Source: an uncultured Lachnospiraceae bacterium (lineage in GTDB: Bacteria > Bacillota > Clostridia > Lachnospirales > Lachnospiraceae). From it: a stretch of 50,548 nucleotides of DNA. This document shows, piece by piece, positions 9,749-19,681 of the stretch. The DNA lies in the NCBI GenBank assembly GCA_934320895.1, contig CAKRFY010000019.1, forward strand, positions 1-50,548. Direction: 5' to 3'. A program made the translations under genes and the position numbers. The first letter of the stretch is position 1. Every line of letters starts with the position of its first letter. The notes below the pieces were generated by a model. The model made no database searches. It was not told where the DNA came from and worked only from the letters and a program-made list of their open reading frames with translations.

Positions 9749-10408
9749 ATGGAGGACAGAATAAGTAAACTACTACCATCAATATTGTCGGCAGATTTCT
9801 GTAGACTTGGGGAACAGATACAGGAGTTGGAAAAAAATGATATAGAACTGTTGCACATAGATATCATGGATGGAGCTTTTGTCCCATCAATATCATTTGG
9901 TATGCCCGTTATCAAATCAATAAGAAAGATAACAGATATGTTTTTTGATGTGCATTTAATGATAAACGAACCAATAAGATATATAAAAGAATTTGCACAA
10001 TGTGGAGCTGATGGAATTACAGTTCATGCCGAGGCATGTCAAGATCTCGAGGCAACTTTAAAGAAAATTAAAGAGCAGAAGGTGAAGTGTGCAGTGGCAA
10101 TAAATCCTGATACGGAGATAGAAAAAATTGAAAGTGTACTGCATATGGTAGATATGGTTTTGATTATGAGTGTATTTCCGGGATTTGGAGGTCAGAAATT
10201 TATCACAGATTCTATTGAAAAGTTAAAAAAACTTGATAGAGTGAGAACAGAGAAAAATCTGGATTTTATTATTGAAGTGGATGGCGGAGTCAATGTAGAT
10301 AATGTGAAAGAGATATCAAAAAGCGGTGCAGACTGGATTGTTGCAGGAACCGCTATATTTAGTGGAAATATTAATGATAATATAATGAAAATAAAGGAGG
10401 AAATTTAA
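9749..10408 (+). CDS. rpe: ribulose-phosphate 3-epimerase
   Basis: This enzyme interconverts ribulose 5-phosphate and xylulose 5-phosphate in the pentose phosphate pathway. Family motifs are LHIDIMDGAFVPSISFG, DVHLMI, MSVFPGFGGQKF and EVDGGVN, with metal-binding His/Asp residues in the first and last. It has 219 residues, a complete TIM barrel. An AGGAGG site precedes the ATG. The following PilZ gene begins directly after its stop codon. Confidence 0.96.
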   Translation: MEDRISKLLPSILSADFCRLGEQIQELEKNDIELLHIDIMDGAFVPSISFGMPVIKSIRKITDMFFDVHLMINEPIRYIKEFAQCGADGITVHAEACQDLEATLKKIKEQKVKCAVAINPDTEIEKIESVLHMVDMVLIMSVFPGFGGQKFITDSIEKLKKLDRVRTEKNLDFIIEVDGGVNVDNVKEISKSGADWIVAGTAIFSGNINDNIMKIKEEI

Positions 10409-11206
10409 TTGCTTCTTGAGAATATTCCTTTAGGTAGAACAATTGAAATATATGTAGATAGGGAGGATTATAGATACCGGCTTACAAGTAAGGTTGAGTG
10501 TGCGGATGAAAAAAAAATATGCGTTACGCTTATTGCCGCTCATGGACGTGCATTTAAGTTTATGCCTGAAGATAATATAAGAATTATGTACAGGGACAAG
10601 GATACGCTGTGGGAGTGGAAGAACTGCAAAGCAGGAATTGCAAAACTTGAAGGAGTTTTGATACACTTTTTTGAAATAAGTGACAAGGGAAAGTCTTTTA
10701 ATAGAAGAAATGCATATAGGGTGGAGTTGGATGTTGAAACTATGTTTGGCTTTTATATCAATGCATCTACAGGACTAAGAGTTTCTTATATGCCAAGTCC
10801 CGATGTCGATGACCCTGAATTTTCGAGCTATAAGGCACCGGTACCTGAATTTGTTCAGGGAATGGTAAAGGATGTCAGTGAGACTGGGATCAATATCTGC
10901 CTAAATGTTTCAATGAACACGGATGATGCACTGTTTTTTAATATACCTTCGCCGTTAGGACAGTTAAAGTCTAAAGCACAGATTGTAAGAAAAAGTGAGA
11001 TCAATACTAAAGGAAGTAAATATGCTTATTCTTATGGTTGTATTTTTCAGCAGACTGATAACAGACTTATCAGATACATATATGATATACAGAGAGAAAA
11101 ATTAAAAAAACAGAGAGAAATTCAGGAGAGAGAAGAAGAACTCAGAATGGAAATTCTTGCAAAAAAAAGTCGTACATTGGGACAGAATCAGGAAAGTGCT
11201 GAATGA
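10409..11206 (+). CDS. PilZ-domain protein (YcgR/YpfA-like, cyclic di-GMP receptor)
   Basis: The first 95 residues resemble the YcgR N-terminal domain. A PilZ domain follows with both cyclic di-GMP binding elements: RRNAYR at 99-104 and DVSETG at 155-160. The C-terminus is a charged, likely coiled-coil tail rich in Lys, Arg and Glu. The start is TTG, eight or so bases after a perfect AAAGGAGG site. Family members bind cyclic di-GMP and brake flagella or control polysaccharide export. No flagellar or cyclase gene lies in this window, so the output is unknown. Its 3' end overlaps thiN. Confidence 0.88.
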   Translation: MLLENIPLGRTIEIYVDREDYRYRLTSKVECADEKKICVTLIAAHGRAFKFMPEDNIRIMYRDKDTLWEWKNCKAGIAKLEGVLIHFFEISDKGKSFNRRNAYRVELDVETMFGFYINASTGLRVSYMPSPDVDDPEFSSYKAPVPEFVQGMVKDVSETGINICLNVSMNTDDALFFNIPSPLGQLKSKAQIVRKSEINTKGSKYAYSYGCIFQQTDNRLIRYIYDIQREKLKKQREIQEREEELRMEILAKKSRTLGQNQESAE

Positions 11207-11892
11207 TTATGAAAAATTTTGGAAAGACATTGATTATCAGTGGCGGAAAAACTGATATAGATTTTGCAAAACATTATCTGTCTGATAATAGATTTGATAC
11301 AGTTGTATGTGCTGATTCAGGCCTTGATACAGCGCACGAGTTAGGACTAAAAGTTGACTTTTTTATGGGCGATTTTGATAGTGTTTCGTCGGAAATACTT
11401 AGTTCATATGTTGATAAGAAAGTTAAAAATTCAGTTGACGCACAGTTTGTGAAGTATCCGGAACAAAAGGATGCAACAGACACAGAACTGGTACTTGATT
11501 TTGTACTTGAAAATAATCCTTCATTAGTGATCATACTTGGAGCAACTGGTGGAAGGATAGATCATCTGCTTGCTAATATAGGAATATTGTTGAAAGCATT
11601 AAAAGAAAATGTTGAGACATATATTATCGACAGGTATAATAAGATATGCATGATCGATAAGTCGACAGATTTGCATAAGGATGATATATGGAATAAATAT
11701 ATTTCATTTTATCCATATACTGAGAAAGTAGAAAATTTAAGATTATCGGGACTAAAGTACGAACTTGCAGGTGAAGATATCACTATTGGGAGCAGCAGGA
11801 CAGTAAGTAATGAATTTGCTGAAGGTAGTCATCGGGCAAAAGTATCATTTGATAGTGGTATCTTGATAGTCATACATTCAAAGGATAGATAG
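11203..11892 (+). CDS. thiN: thiamine pyrophosphokinase
   Basis: ThiN converts thiamine to thiamine diphosphate using ATP. Motifs are CADSGLDTAHELGL, MGDFDSV, KDATDTEL and LGATGGRIDH, which form the active site in the TPK family. The length of 229 residues is normal. The first ATG overlaps the PilZ stop; a second ATG two codons on is an alternative start. It is the last gene of the operon and is followed five bases later by a terminator hairpin. I see no TPP riboswitch upstream. Confidence 0.95.
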   Translation: MIMKNFGKTLIISGGKTDIDFAKHYLSDNRFDTVVCADSGLDTAHELGLKVDFFMGDFDSVSSEILSSYVDKKVKNSVDAQFVKYPEQKDATDTELVLDFVLENNPSLVIILGATGGRIDHLLANIGILLKALKENVETYIIDRYNKICMIDKSTDLHKDDIWNKYISFYPYTEKVENLRLSGLKYELAGEDITIGSSRTVSNEFAEGSHRAKVSFDSGILIVIHSKDR

Positions 11893-11896
11893 CAGA

Positions 11897-11937
11897 CAGC
11901 CAAAACAAGAAAAGTTATTTTTGTTTCGGCTGTTTTT
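11897..11937 (+). terminator. rho-independent terminator after thiN
   Basis: A 12-bp stem (CAGCCAAAACAA paired with TTGTTTCGGCTG, one mismatch) with a 12-base loop is followed by five T residues. It closes the housekeeping operon. Confidence 0.85.
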
Positions 11938-11959
11938 AGGGGAATAATTAGGGGATATT

Positions 11960-13369
11960 ATGAAAGAAACAAACATGAATCCAAATGCAAAACTTTCATT
12001 TTTGGAACGTTTTGTTTATGGTATGGGAGATTATGCAGGAAATCTTGTTTATTCGGCAATCTCAGCATTTTTACTTGTATATTACACAAATGTAGTAGGT
12101 GCAGGTGCGGCAGCAGCGGCATCTATTATAGCGATATCAAAGATATTTGACGGTATTTCAGATCTGGTTATGGGGTATATAATCGATCACACACATAGCA
12201 AATGGGGAAAAGCAAGACCATGGATAGCAAGATTTTGTGTTCCTCTTGCTGTATGTACGGTTCTTATGTTCACCGTTCCGTCAGCACTTGTCGGAAAAGC
12301 ACAGCTTGCATATATGTTTTTGACATACAATCTTGTATCCACTGTATTTTATACAGGAATAAATGTTCCATATGCGACTATGAATGGTCTTATGACCACT
12401 AATCAATATGAGAGAGGTCTTCTTGGAAATTTCAGAAATCTTCTTGCAACAGCAGGAACAATGACCATAAATACTGTTGTCCTTAAGATGACAGCAGGTT
12501 TTGGTGGTGGAGATGTTTATTCACAAAAAGGCTGGACACTTACATTTATCGTGCTTATGATAGTATTTGTAGTGTTGAATATGTTTATGTTCGCTGTGTG
12601 TAGGGAACGTGTAGTTGAAAATAATTCAGTTGATGATAAGGAAGAAAATAAACAAAATGTTTCATTTTTACAGGGAGTAAAGGGGCTTATAAGAAATAAA
12701 TATTGGATACTTATAGTAATATCAATTTTTTCAATGTATTTTATGATGTCATGTTTCTTTGGCTCAGCCGTTTATTTTACACAGTACAATGCAGGTGATG
12801 CCGGAAAATATGCAGTTATTTCAAATTGTCTTTCTATGGCACAGATAGTAACATTATTTATAACACCTTTTGCAATGAAAAAGCTTAGCAAAAAGAACCT
12901 ATTTATGATAGGTATGTCTATATCAGGTATAGGATTTTTCATTTCAGGACTTACAACTAACATAACAATACTCTGTGTATTATCAGTAGTTAAAGGAATT
13001 GGTTTTGGATGCGCAGGAGCAACAATCTTTGGAATGCTTCAGGATGCAATAACATATGGAGAGTGGTATAATGGCTATTGAACGGCAGGAATGGGAAATG
13101 CAGCGTCATCATTCTGTATGAAAGTAGGTTCAGGTATAGGAACAGCTGCACTCGGATGGGTACTTGATGCAGGTGGATTTAATGCAAAACTTGCTACACA
13201 GAGTAAGGCCGCCCTTTCAGCAATAAACTTGTCATTTTCATGGATACCGGTTATCACGATGATAATAATCATAGTATGTATGTTTTTCTTTGATCTTGAC
13301 AAAAAATATGACAGGGCTGTTGCAGAGCTTGAGCAGGGAAAACACAGAAAAAATAAATTACAGGTGTGA
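11960..13369 (+). pseudogene. GPH-family sugar:cation symporter interrupted by an in-frame TGA
   Basis: The protein belongs to the glycoside-pentoside-hexuronide (melibiose carrier-like) group of 12-helix sodium or proton symporters. The opening YGMGDYAGNL and ISKIFDGISDLVMGYIIDHT are typical. After EWYNGY the frame meets TGA at 13079-13081 and then continues in the same frame with TAGMGNAASSF to 13369, about 469 codons in all. In this family the position is usually Arg (EWKTGxRAEG-type motif), so a single CGA-to-TGA change explains it. The last 96 codons, covering the final helices, would be lost. Without readthrough the product is probably not functional. The substrate is unknown. Confidence 0.88.
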
Positions 13370-13442
13370 AGGCAGATAGAAGCGTAGAATCATGCGAAAA
13401 TGATTTATAAGTATAAGGAAACTTGGCAAAGTGATTTAATAT

Positions 13443-13495
13443 AAGAAATACAATTATCTTATAATTTTTATGTATCAGAGATTTTTGTATTTCTT
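13443..13495 (+). terminator. possible terminator hairpin
   Basis: A perfect 11-bp inverted repeat, AAGAAATACAA and TTGTATTTCTT, has a 31-base loop and is followed by a T-rich run. It lies between the broken GPH gene and the amidohydrolase. The long loop makes a terminator role uncertain. Confidence 0.4.
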
Positions 13496-13581
13496 GTATT
13501 TTTATGTCCGCTTTGGTAAAATATACTAGTAAAAGATATTCGTGTTTAAAAGTCAGATAAGACTTAAAGGGAGGAATACAG

Positions 13582-14760
13582 ATGGATTTTTATAAGCGAG
13601 CATTGGAACTTAAAAATGAGACGATAGAAAACAGAAGATATATTCATAAAAATGCCGAAACGGGGCTTGATATACCGAAAACTAAGGCATTTGTTATGGA
13701 TAGACTTAAAGAATACGGTTTAGAGCCTAAAGAATGTGGTTACGGTGTTACCGCTGTTTTAGGAAAAAAAGAAGGCAAAGTTCTTTTGCTGCGCGCAGAT
13801 ATGGATGCGCTTCCGATGGCAGAAGAAAGCGGTGAGGAATTTGCATGTCCTACAGGGAATGCAGCACATACATGTGGTCATGACTTTCATGCAGCCATGC
13901 TTCTTACAGCGGCAAAGATATTAAAAGAAAATGAAGATATGCTTGAAGGAACAGTTAAGTTTATGTTTCAGCCGGCAGAGGAGACTTTTGAGGGTAGCAA
14001 AAATATGATTGAAAACGGTATATTAGAAAATCCAAAAGTTGATGCCGCACTTGCATATCATGTATCACCGGGAAAAATGCCTGTGGGACTATTTATGTAT
14101 AATTCAAAAGATACTATGATGTACTCAGTGGATGGATTTAAGATTACTGTAAAGGGAAAAGGCTCACATGGTGCATATCCGCATGTTGGTGTTGATCCGA
14201 TAAATATAGGTGTTCATATTCATCTTGCATTACAGGAACTTATAGCAAGAGAAAGTGATCCTTCAAAAGCCTGTGTTCTTACGATAGGTCAGTTTAAAGC
14301 TGGAACAGCAGCCAATATAATTCCAGAAGAAGCTGTTTTACAGGGAACGATTCGTACAAATGACAGTGAAGCAAGAGAAAAACTTGTAAGAAGAATGAAA
14401 GAAGTAGCACAAAGAACAGCAGAAGTTTACAATGGGGTTGCACAAATCGAAATGATCTCAGAAGTTCCTCCACTTGTTTGTGATTCAGAGATGACGGAAG
14501 AAATTGTAGGATTTATGAAAGAGACAAATATACCTGGACTTACTCCATATCCTGATGTATCGGCGAGTGCTTCAGAAGATTTTGCTGTTATAGCCGAAAA
14601 AATTCCAAGCACATTTATGTATCTGTCAGCTGGGTATATGGATGAGCGTGGTGAATATCCGGCGCATCATCCAAAAGCAAGATTTAATGAGGATGTATGT
14701 CCGATAGGAGCTGCATGTCTTGCACATTGTGCTGTTTTATGGCTTGCAAGGCATAAATAG
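13582..14760 (+). CDS. M20-family amidohydrolase (N-acyl amino acid/hippurate hydrolase type)
   Basis: A cytoplasmic metallo-hydrolase of the HipO/AmaA group that cleaves N-acyl or N-aromatic acyl amino acids. Metal-site residues are in HTCGHDFHAAM (Cys98, His100, His103) and QPAEE, with RADMDALPM before them. The length of 392 residues is normal and there is no signal peptide. A GGGAGG site precedes the ATG. The neighbour downstream is an MFS exporter, so the pair may hydrolyse and move an acyl-amino acid, but that is inference. Exact substrate cannot be read from sequence. Confidence 0.9.
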   Translation: MDFYKRALELKNETIENRRYIHKNAETGLDIPKTKAFVMDRLKEYGLEPKECGYGVTAVLGKKEGKVLLLRADMDALPMAEESGEEFACPTGNAAHTCGHDFHAAMLLTAAKILKENEDMLEGTVKFMFQPAEETFEGSKNMIENGILENPKVDAALAYHVSPGKMPVGLFMYNSKDTMMYSVDGFKITVKGKGSHGAYPHVGVDPINIGVHIHLALQELIARESDPSKACVLTIGQFKAGTAANIIPEEAVLQGTIRTNDSEAREKLVRRMKEVAQRTAEVYNGVAQIEMISEVPPLVCDSEMTEEIVGFMKETNIPGLTPYPDVSASASEDFAVIAEKIPSTFMYLSAGYMDERGEYPAHHPKARFNEDVCPIGAACLAHCAVLWLARHK

Positions 14761-14826
14761 ACTATAATGATAAAAATAAAAAGTTTTAGATACAATTAAA
14801 ATCATAATGATCACAAGGAGATGAAA

Positions 14827-16245
14827 ATGGCTGATACACAGAATATGCAGGCAGCGATACAGCTTCCTGAAAGTAAAAGAAAATGCGTGCAGATGGGATG
14901 CATATGTATGATGCTTTCCGTAGCGATGTATGGACTTGTCTTTGCGACACTTACATCACCTATACTTGAAAGTGTAAATGCTATGGGATATGTGGGATTA
15001 TTTTCTATATTTTCCGCACTTGGATTATCTATCATGACACCTATAGGCGGTAAACTCGGAGATCTTATCGGACGTAGGAATATAGTTGTGATACCTGGAA
15101 TAATATGTGCGGTATGTGGTATCGCATTTGCATTTGTACGTTCACTCGTGCCGCTTATGGTGTTAAGACTTCTTATAAGTCTTGCACAGGGGGCTTTTAC
15201 CGCTGCACCTTATATTATTACAGGATTGATAAACGAGAGAAAAAAAGTTCCGAAAGCCATGGGAATGCTTGCAACTTCAATTGCAGTAGGAGGTTTTGGA
15301 GGAAGTATATTAGCTGGAGTTCTTACGGATATGGGAATGCTTCAGGCAGCTATAATAATGCCTGCTATACCACTTATAGCTGGAGTACTTCTTATAGGAT
15401 TTAATCTGCCAAATCAGAAGAATGAGGCGAGTGTAAAGCTCGATGTATCAGGAATCATAACACTTGTCGTCGCTCTTTGTGGCATATTGCTTGCACTTAA
15501 CTTTGGTTCATCTATTGGATTTAATCATCCTGTTATCATAGCAGCATTTATTATTGGGATAATAGCATTATTTATGTTTGTGAAAATCGAAAATAAGACA
15601 GATGAACCACTTATACCTATCTATTTATTTAAAAATAAAAAATATACAGTACTTCTTGTAATAGGTTTTATATGCTATTTTTATCAGAATGCAATGAATG
15701 TTTATGCACCTATAGGAGCATTACAGGTCATGAAGGCATCTGCAAGTCTTACAGGGGCATTACAGATGCCTAGAACTATTATTACAATAATACTTCCAAC
15801 AATAGCGGGTGCATGGGTAGGAAAAAAAGCGGCAAATTCATGGAAAGCAATGGTTGTTGGAACTGTATTTGTAGCTGTCCCCATGGCGATGATGGCTTTT
15901 ACGGCAACATCAACATCTATCGTATTATATTTTGCTGCACTTACGATTACTGGTATTGCTGAAAGTTTCAGAGCGGTGTCTATCACACCTACAGCACAGG
16001 CAACTTTAGCTCCACATGATATGGGTGTTGGAACATCTCTTGTGAATTTTGCAAATTCACTTGCACAGACTATTTCAGCTGCCGTTTTTGCAGTTGCATA
16101 TAATGCATGCACAGCATCAGATCCAACAAATACAACTTTTATAAAAAATGGTGTAAATGCGGTATTTATGGTGGCAGCAGTTGTCACTGTCGCAGGTTTT
16201 ATTCTTGTAATTGCAGTTATCAGACCACTTATAGATGAAAAGTGA
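14827..16245 (+). CDS. MFS transporter, DHA2 (EmrB/QacA-like) type
   Basis: A 472-residue integral membrane protein with about 14 hydrophobic segments. The MFS motif A-like GGKLGDLIGRRN follows the second helix. Similar proteins export drugs or metabolites by proton antiport. The AAGGAG ribosome site fits the ATG at 14827 (MADTQN) better than the ATG two codons upstream, which would leave no spacer. It lies 66 bases after the amidohydrolase gene and just upstream of the hybrid kinase, in one likely transcript. Substrate unknown. Confidence 0.87.
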   Translation: MADTQNMQAAIQLPESKRKCVQMGCICMMLSVAMYGLVFATLTSPILESVNAMGYVGLFSIFSALGLSIMTPIGGKLGDLIGRRNIVVIPGIICAVCGIAFAFVRSLVPLMVLRLLISLAQGAFTAAPYIITGLINERKKVPKAMGMLATSIAVGGFGGSILAGVLTDMGMLQAAIIMPAIPLIAGVLLIGFNLPNQKNEASVKLDVSGIITLVVALCGILLALNFGSSIGFNHPVIIAAFIIGIIALFMFVKIENKTDEPLIPIYLFKNKKYTVLLVIGFICYFYQNAMNVYAPIGALQVMKASASLTGALQMPRTIITIILPTIAGAWVGKKAANSWKAMVVGTVFVAVPMAMMAFTATSTSIVLYFAALTITGIAESFRAVSITPTAQATLAPHDMGVGTSLVNFANSLAQTISAAVFAVAYNACTASDPTNTTFIKNGVNAVFMVAAVVTVAGFILVIAVIRPLIDEK

Positions 16246-16271
16246 ATGCAATAGATATAAGGAGAATTTAT

Positions 16272-18293
16272 ATGACAAAAGAGAAGAAACATAGTTCAGA
16301 TAGTACTCATATAATGGATTATGGGGAGATAGAAGATACTTTATATAATGCCGGTGTAGGTATATGGTCAATAGAGTTGCCAGATGCCGGAGAACCATGT
16401 ATGTATGTTGACAGGACTATGAACATGCTATTGGGGCTTAGTGATAATGATACTCCGCAATATAGATATATGGAATGGAATAGCAGAATCGATAAAGATT
16501 ATCTTGAAGCTGCTATGGCATCTGTTGATAATATGATAAAAAATGGCAGATCAGAATGCACATATGTATGGCATCATCCGAAGCTTGGGAAGAGATATGT
16601 AAGATGTGGTGGCATATGTGATACAAATTTTAAAGATGGTATAAGGATAAAAGGATATCATCAGGATGTAACAGATATACAGCTTAAAGAGGAAGAACAT
16701 AAGCGTATGCTTAAAGAGCAGTATTTTGTTATTGATGCGTTCAGCAGTATCTATAATGTTGTATGGGTATATGATATAGAAAAAAATACAGTTCGCGTTA
16801 TCAATCAGGATGATATTTTGTTTAAACCGGCACAGGACGCAGAGTATGATGCTACAAAGGCTATAGAAAATGTTATAGATCAGTGTGTTGCAGATGACTA
16901 TAAGGATGCAATGCGAAAATTTTACAATCTTGATAGAATTGCAATGCAACTTGAAAAGGAAAAAAGTGTATCGGAAGAATTTGTAGATACAATACTTGGA
17001 TGGTGCAGGATTACTGCACTTCCGATCAGCAAGGATAAGAGTGGCAAGGTTTTACAGATACTTATCGGTATTCAGAAAATAGATGAGGAAAAGAGAAAAG
17101 AACTTGAGTCACAGACACTTCTTGCGAAAGCATACGATGAAGCTAAGAGAGCGAATGTTGCAAAAACAGAATTCCTTGCAAGAATGTCACATGATATTAG
17201 AACTCCAATGAATGGAATACTTGGAATGGCAAAAATTGCAGGAAAGTGTATTGATGATAAGAAGAAGGTTTTAGATGCACTTGCAAAGATAGATGATGCG
17301 GGCAGACAGCTAGAGCGACTTATAAATGATGTCCTTGATATGAGCAGACTTGAAAGTGGAAAGACGGAGCTTACAAGAGAAAAATTTGATATATGTGAGC
17401 TTATTACAAGTGGTTATGAATCGATTTCGACGATGGCGTTGGAAAACGATGTGAGAATGTTGGGTATGCATTTAAATGTGCGTCATAATAGTGTTATAGG
17501 AAGTCCATTACATATTCAGAGAATATCGCTTAATATATTATCAAATGCGGTCAAATATAATAAAAAGAATGGTTCTATGGAATTATGGCTTAATGAAATT
17601 CCTATAGATGAAAATCAGTCAATGTACTGCTTTACTGTAAGAGATACCGGGGTTGGCATGAGTGAAGAGTATATAAAACATATTTTTGAACCGTTTTCAA
17701 GAGAACATACTGACGCCGGAACGAATTATAAGGGTACAGGCCTTGGCATGGCTATAACAAAAGAACTCATTGAACTTATGAATGGTATAATCGATGTGGA
17801 GAGTAAACTTGGTGAAGGCTCTACATTTAGATTTCAGATTCCTTTTGAAATATGTAAGGATGAGATAAAAGATCAAGAGGAGATAAAGAATGAGGCAAAA
17901 AATATAAAAGGAGTAAAAGTTCTTTTAGTTGAGGACAATGAGCTGAATATGGAAATTGCAAAATTTCTGCTTGAGGATGCAAAAGCTGAAGTGACTACAG
18001 CTTATAATGGTGTTGAGGCTGTTAAAAAAATCAGAAATTCGTGTGAGACAGGTGATAAGTTTGACATTATACTTATGGATATTATGATGCCTGAAATGGA
18101 TGGACTTGCAGCATCAAGGGCAATCAGAGCTATAGGAACAGATTACACTGAAAATATTCCAATAGTTGCAATGACTGCAAATGCATTTATAGAAGATGTC
18201 AAAAAGTGTCTTGCGGCAAAAATGAATGCACATATAAGCAAACCAATAGATATAGATACATTGACAAGCACAATATATGGCCTGCTTAATTAA
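16272..18293 (+). CDS. hybrid sensor histidine kinase with C-terminal receiver domain
   Basis: A soluble-looking 673-residue kinase with no clear membrane helix. The N-terminal 270 residues look PAS-like (two likely segments, one ending near GYHQDVTDIQ). The dimerisation domain has the phospho-accepting His in MSHDIRTPMNG. ATP-binding boxes are NILSNAVKYN, DTGVGMSEE, EPFSRE and GTGLGMAI. The receiver has LLVEDNE and LMDIMMPEMDG with the acceptor Asp, and ends in a complete fold with HISKPID. The ATG at 16272 follows AAGGAGA; an earlier GTG overlaps the MFS stop but has no ribosome site. No separate output gene is adjacent, so its target is unknown. Such architectures often act in phosphorelays. 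Confidence 0.92.
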   Translation: MTKEKKHSSDSTHIMDYGEIEDTLYNAGVGIWSIELPDAGEPCMYVDRTMNMLLGLSDNDTPQYRYMEWNSRIDKDYLEAAMASVDNMIKNGRSECTYVWHHPKLGKRYVRCGGICDTNFKDGIRIKGYHQDVTDIQLKEEEHKRMLKEQYFVIDAFSSIYNVVWVYDIEKNTVRVINQDDILFKPAQDAEYDATKAIENVIDQCVADDYKDAMRKFYNLDRIAMQLEKEKSVSEEFVDTILGWCRITALPISKDKSGKVLQILIGIQKIDEEKRKELESQTLLAKAYDEAKRANVAKTEFLARMSHDIRTPMNGILGMAKIAGKCIDDKKKVLDALAKIDDAGRQLERLINDVLDMSRLESGKTELTREKFDICELITSGYESISTMALENDVRMLGMHLNVRHNSVIGSPLHIQRISLNILSNAVKYNKKNGSMELWLNEIPIDENQSMYCFTVRDTGVGMSEEYIKHIFEPFSREHTDAGTNYKGTGLGMAITKELIELMNGIIDVESKLGEGSTFRFQIPFEICKDEIKDQEEIKNEAKNIKGVKVLLVEDNELNMEIAKFLLEDAKAEVTTAYNGVEAVKKIRNSCETGDKFDIILMDIMMPEMDGLAASRAIRAIGTDYTENIPIVAMTANAFIEDVKKCLAAKMNAHISKPIDIDTLTSTIYGLLN

Positions 18294-18496
18294 AAATTAA
18301 ATATTAAATTCGATTCTCTCTTTTGTTATAAATGCATTAAAAAATACGCTGTTATACAGTAAAGATTTTCTAAAATTACATGCAAATACATTTGTATTTT
18401 TAGGGTAGTTAAATTAAAGGCGATAGTATAAAATTTAACATGTAATAGATAAAAAGTTAATTCTAATTTGTAAACAAAATGTAAAGGAGAGATTAT

Positions 18497-19636
18497 ATGG
18501 AAAGTAGAATGTTGAAAAAATTTATGGCAGGTATGCTTGCCGGAGCGCTTGTCGTTTCAGGATTTGGAATTGGTGGTTCGACACAGAAAGCTAAGGCAGC
18601 TAATTCAGAGCTTAACTTAAATGGAAAGTATCATGCAGCACTGGGAATACAGACTTCAAATGTAAAATGGTATAATCGTTGCGCATATTTTGGAAAGAGC
18701 AATAATGATACATATGGAACAAAAAAATATGATAAGCTTATAAGTGGCAGCGACACTACTGAAGGTACTTTCAATGACACAACTATTGAGGGAAACGGTA
18801 CATACACAGTATCACTTACAGATGCAGATTTTCAGGGAGAAAAAACAGTATCACAGCTTCATATAGCAACTGATATTCCTGGAAAAGATAAAAATGATAA
18901 GATTACTTTTTCAGATATTAAGCTTACTATAAACGATAAGGAAATTGTAACATTTGATACGCCATTTTATGAGGCAGAGAAATATAATCAGGATGGTGTA
19001 GTTATACTTCTTGCAAACCATTGGAGACCAAAGCTTGTATCATTACTTAATGGTAAAGGTGTTAAGGAAGGCAAAGATGCAGGTTATAATTTCCTTAATG
19101 GTAAAGGAAAAGAAAATATATCAGTAACATTTAATGTAGCTGGATTTAATTATAATAAAGGTGAGACTCCAAGCAGTGAGCCAGACATCATTGATTTTTC
19201 ACCAGCAGCAGCGGTTGGAACAGAAACTAAAGTATCTGAAAACTCATATATTGTAACAAAGTCTGACAAGAAGGCAGGAACTGTTACACTTGTCACAGGT
19301 AACAAAGCAGCTGCAAAAGTTAGTGTACCAGCATCTGTTAAAATTGGAGATTATTCTTATAAAGTAACAGAAATCAAAGATTCAGCTTTTGCTGGAAGTA
19401 AGAAACTTACAAGTGTAAAAATTGGCAAAAATGTTACAAAGATTGGAGATAAGGCGTTTAGCGGATGCTCTAAACTTAATACAATTGACTTATCAGCAGA
19501 TAAGATGCTCAAGAGTGTTGGAAAGAATGCTGTTAAAGGCGTGTCAGCTAAGTGTGTTGTAAAGGTTCCAAAGAGTAAGAAAGCAGCATATAAAAAGTTA
19601 TTTTCAGGTAAGGGTACAAAAGTAACAGTAAAATAA
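18497..19636 (+). CDS. secreted protein: unrecognised N-terminal domain plus BspA-like leucine-rich repeats
   Basis: A Sec signal peptide is clear (basic MESRMLKKF, hydrophobic core, alanine-rich cut region near KAKA-AN, about residue 35). Residues 36-230 form a domain I do not recognise, with marked segments LNGKYHAALGIQT, GADFQG-like DADFQGEK, SQLHIATDIP, ILLANHWRP and GFNYNKGE. Residues 260-379 form an LRR_5/BspA-type region (VTEIKDSAFAG, VTKIGDKAFSGCSKL). No anchor or LPXTG is seen, so it is probably released. AAAGGAGAG precedes the ATG. The next gene carries the same N-terminal domain with a different tail. Confidence 0.85.
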   Translation: MESRMLKKFMAGMLAGALVVSGFGIGGSTQKAKAANSELNLNGKYHAALGIQTSNVKWYNRCAYFGKSNNDTYGTKKYDKLISGSDTTEGTFNDTTIEGNGTYTVSLTDADFQGEKTVSQLHIATDIPGKDKNDKITFSDIKLTINDKEIVTFDTPFYEAEKYNQDGVVILLANHWRPKLVSLLNGKGVKEGKDAGYNFLNGKGKENISVTFNVAGFNYNKGETPSSEPDIIDFSPAAAVGTETKVSENSYIVTKSDKKAGTVTLVTGNKAAAKVSVPASVKIGDYSYKVTEIKDSAFAGSKKLTSVKIGKNVTKIGDKAFSGCSKLNTIDLSADKMLKSVGKNAVKGVSAKCVVKVPKSKKAAYKKLFSGKGTKVTVK

Positions 19637-19681
19637 TAGATGACAAAGTACCTATTATATTGGGCAGGAATGAGGTTAAAA

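Noticed and set aside
11881..11960. TPP riboswitch near thiN or the transporter
   Set aside because: The conserved CUGAGA and related core blocks are absent; the only structure is a terminator hairpin.
13079..13081. TGA as selenocysteine codon
   Set aside because: No selenoprotein family is involved, the family residue is Arg rather than Cys, and no hairpin resembling a SECIS element was evident just downstream.
13091..13369. Separate small membrane protein after the GPH gene
   Set aside because: It is in the same frame as the upstream part and its sequence completes the GPH fold, so it is the end of the interrupted gene.
15702..16292. Minus-strand frame of 196 codons opposite the MFS gene
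   Set aside because: Composition mirrors the hydrophobic plus-strand gene and no start signal is present.
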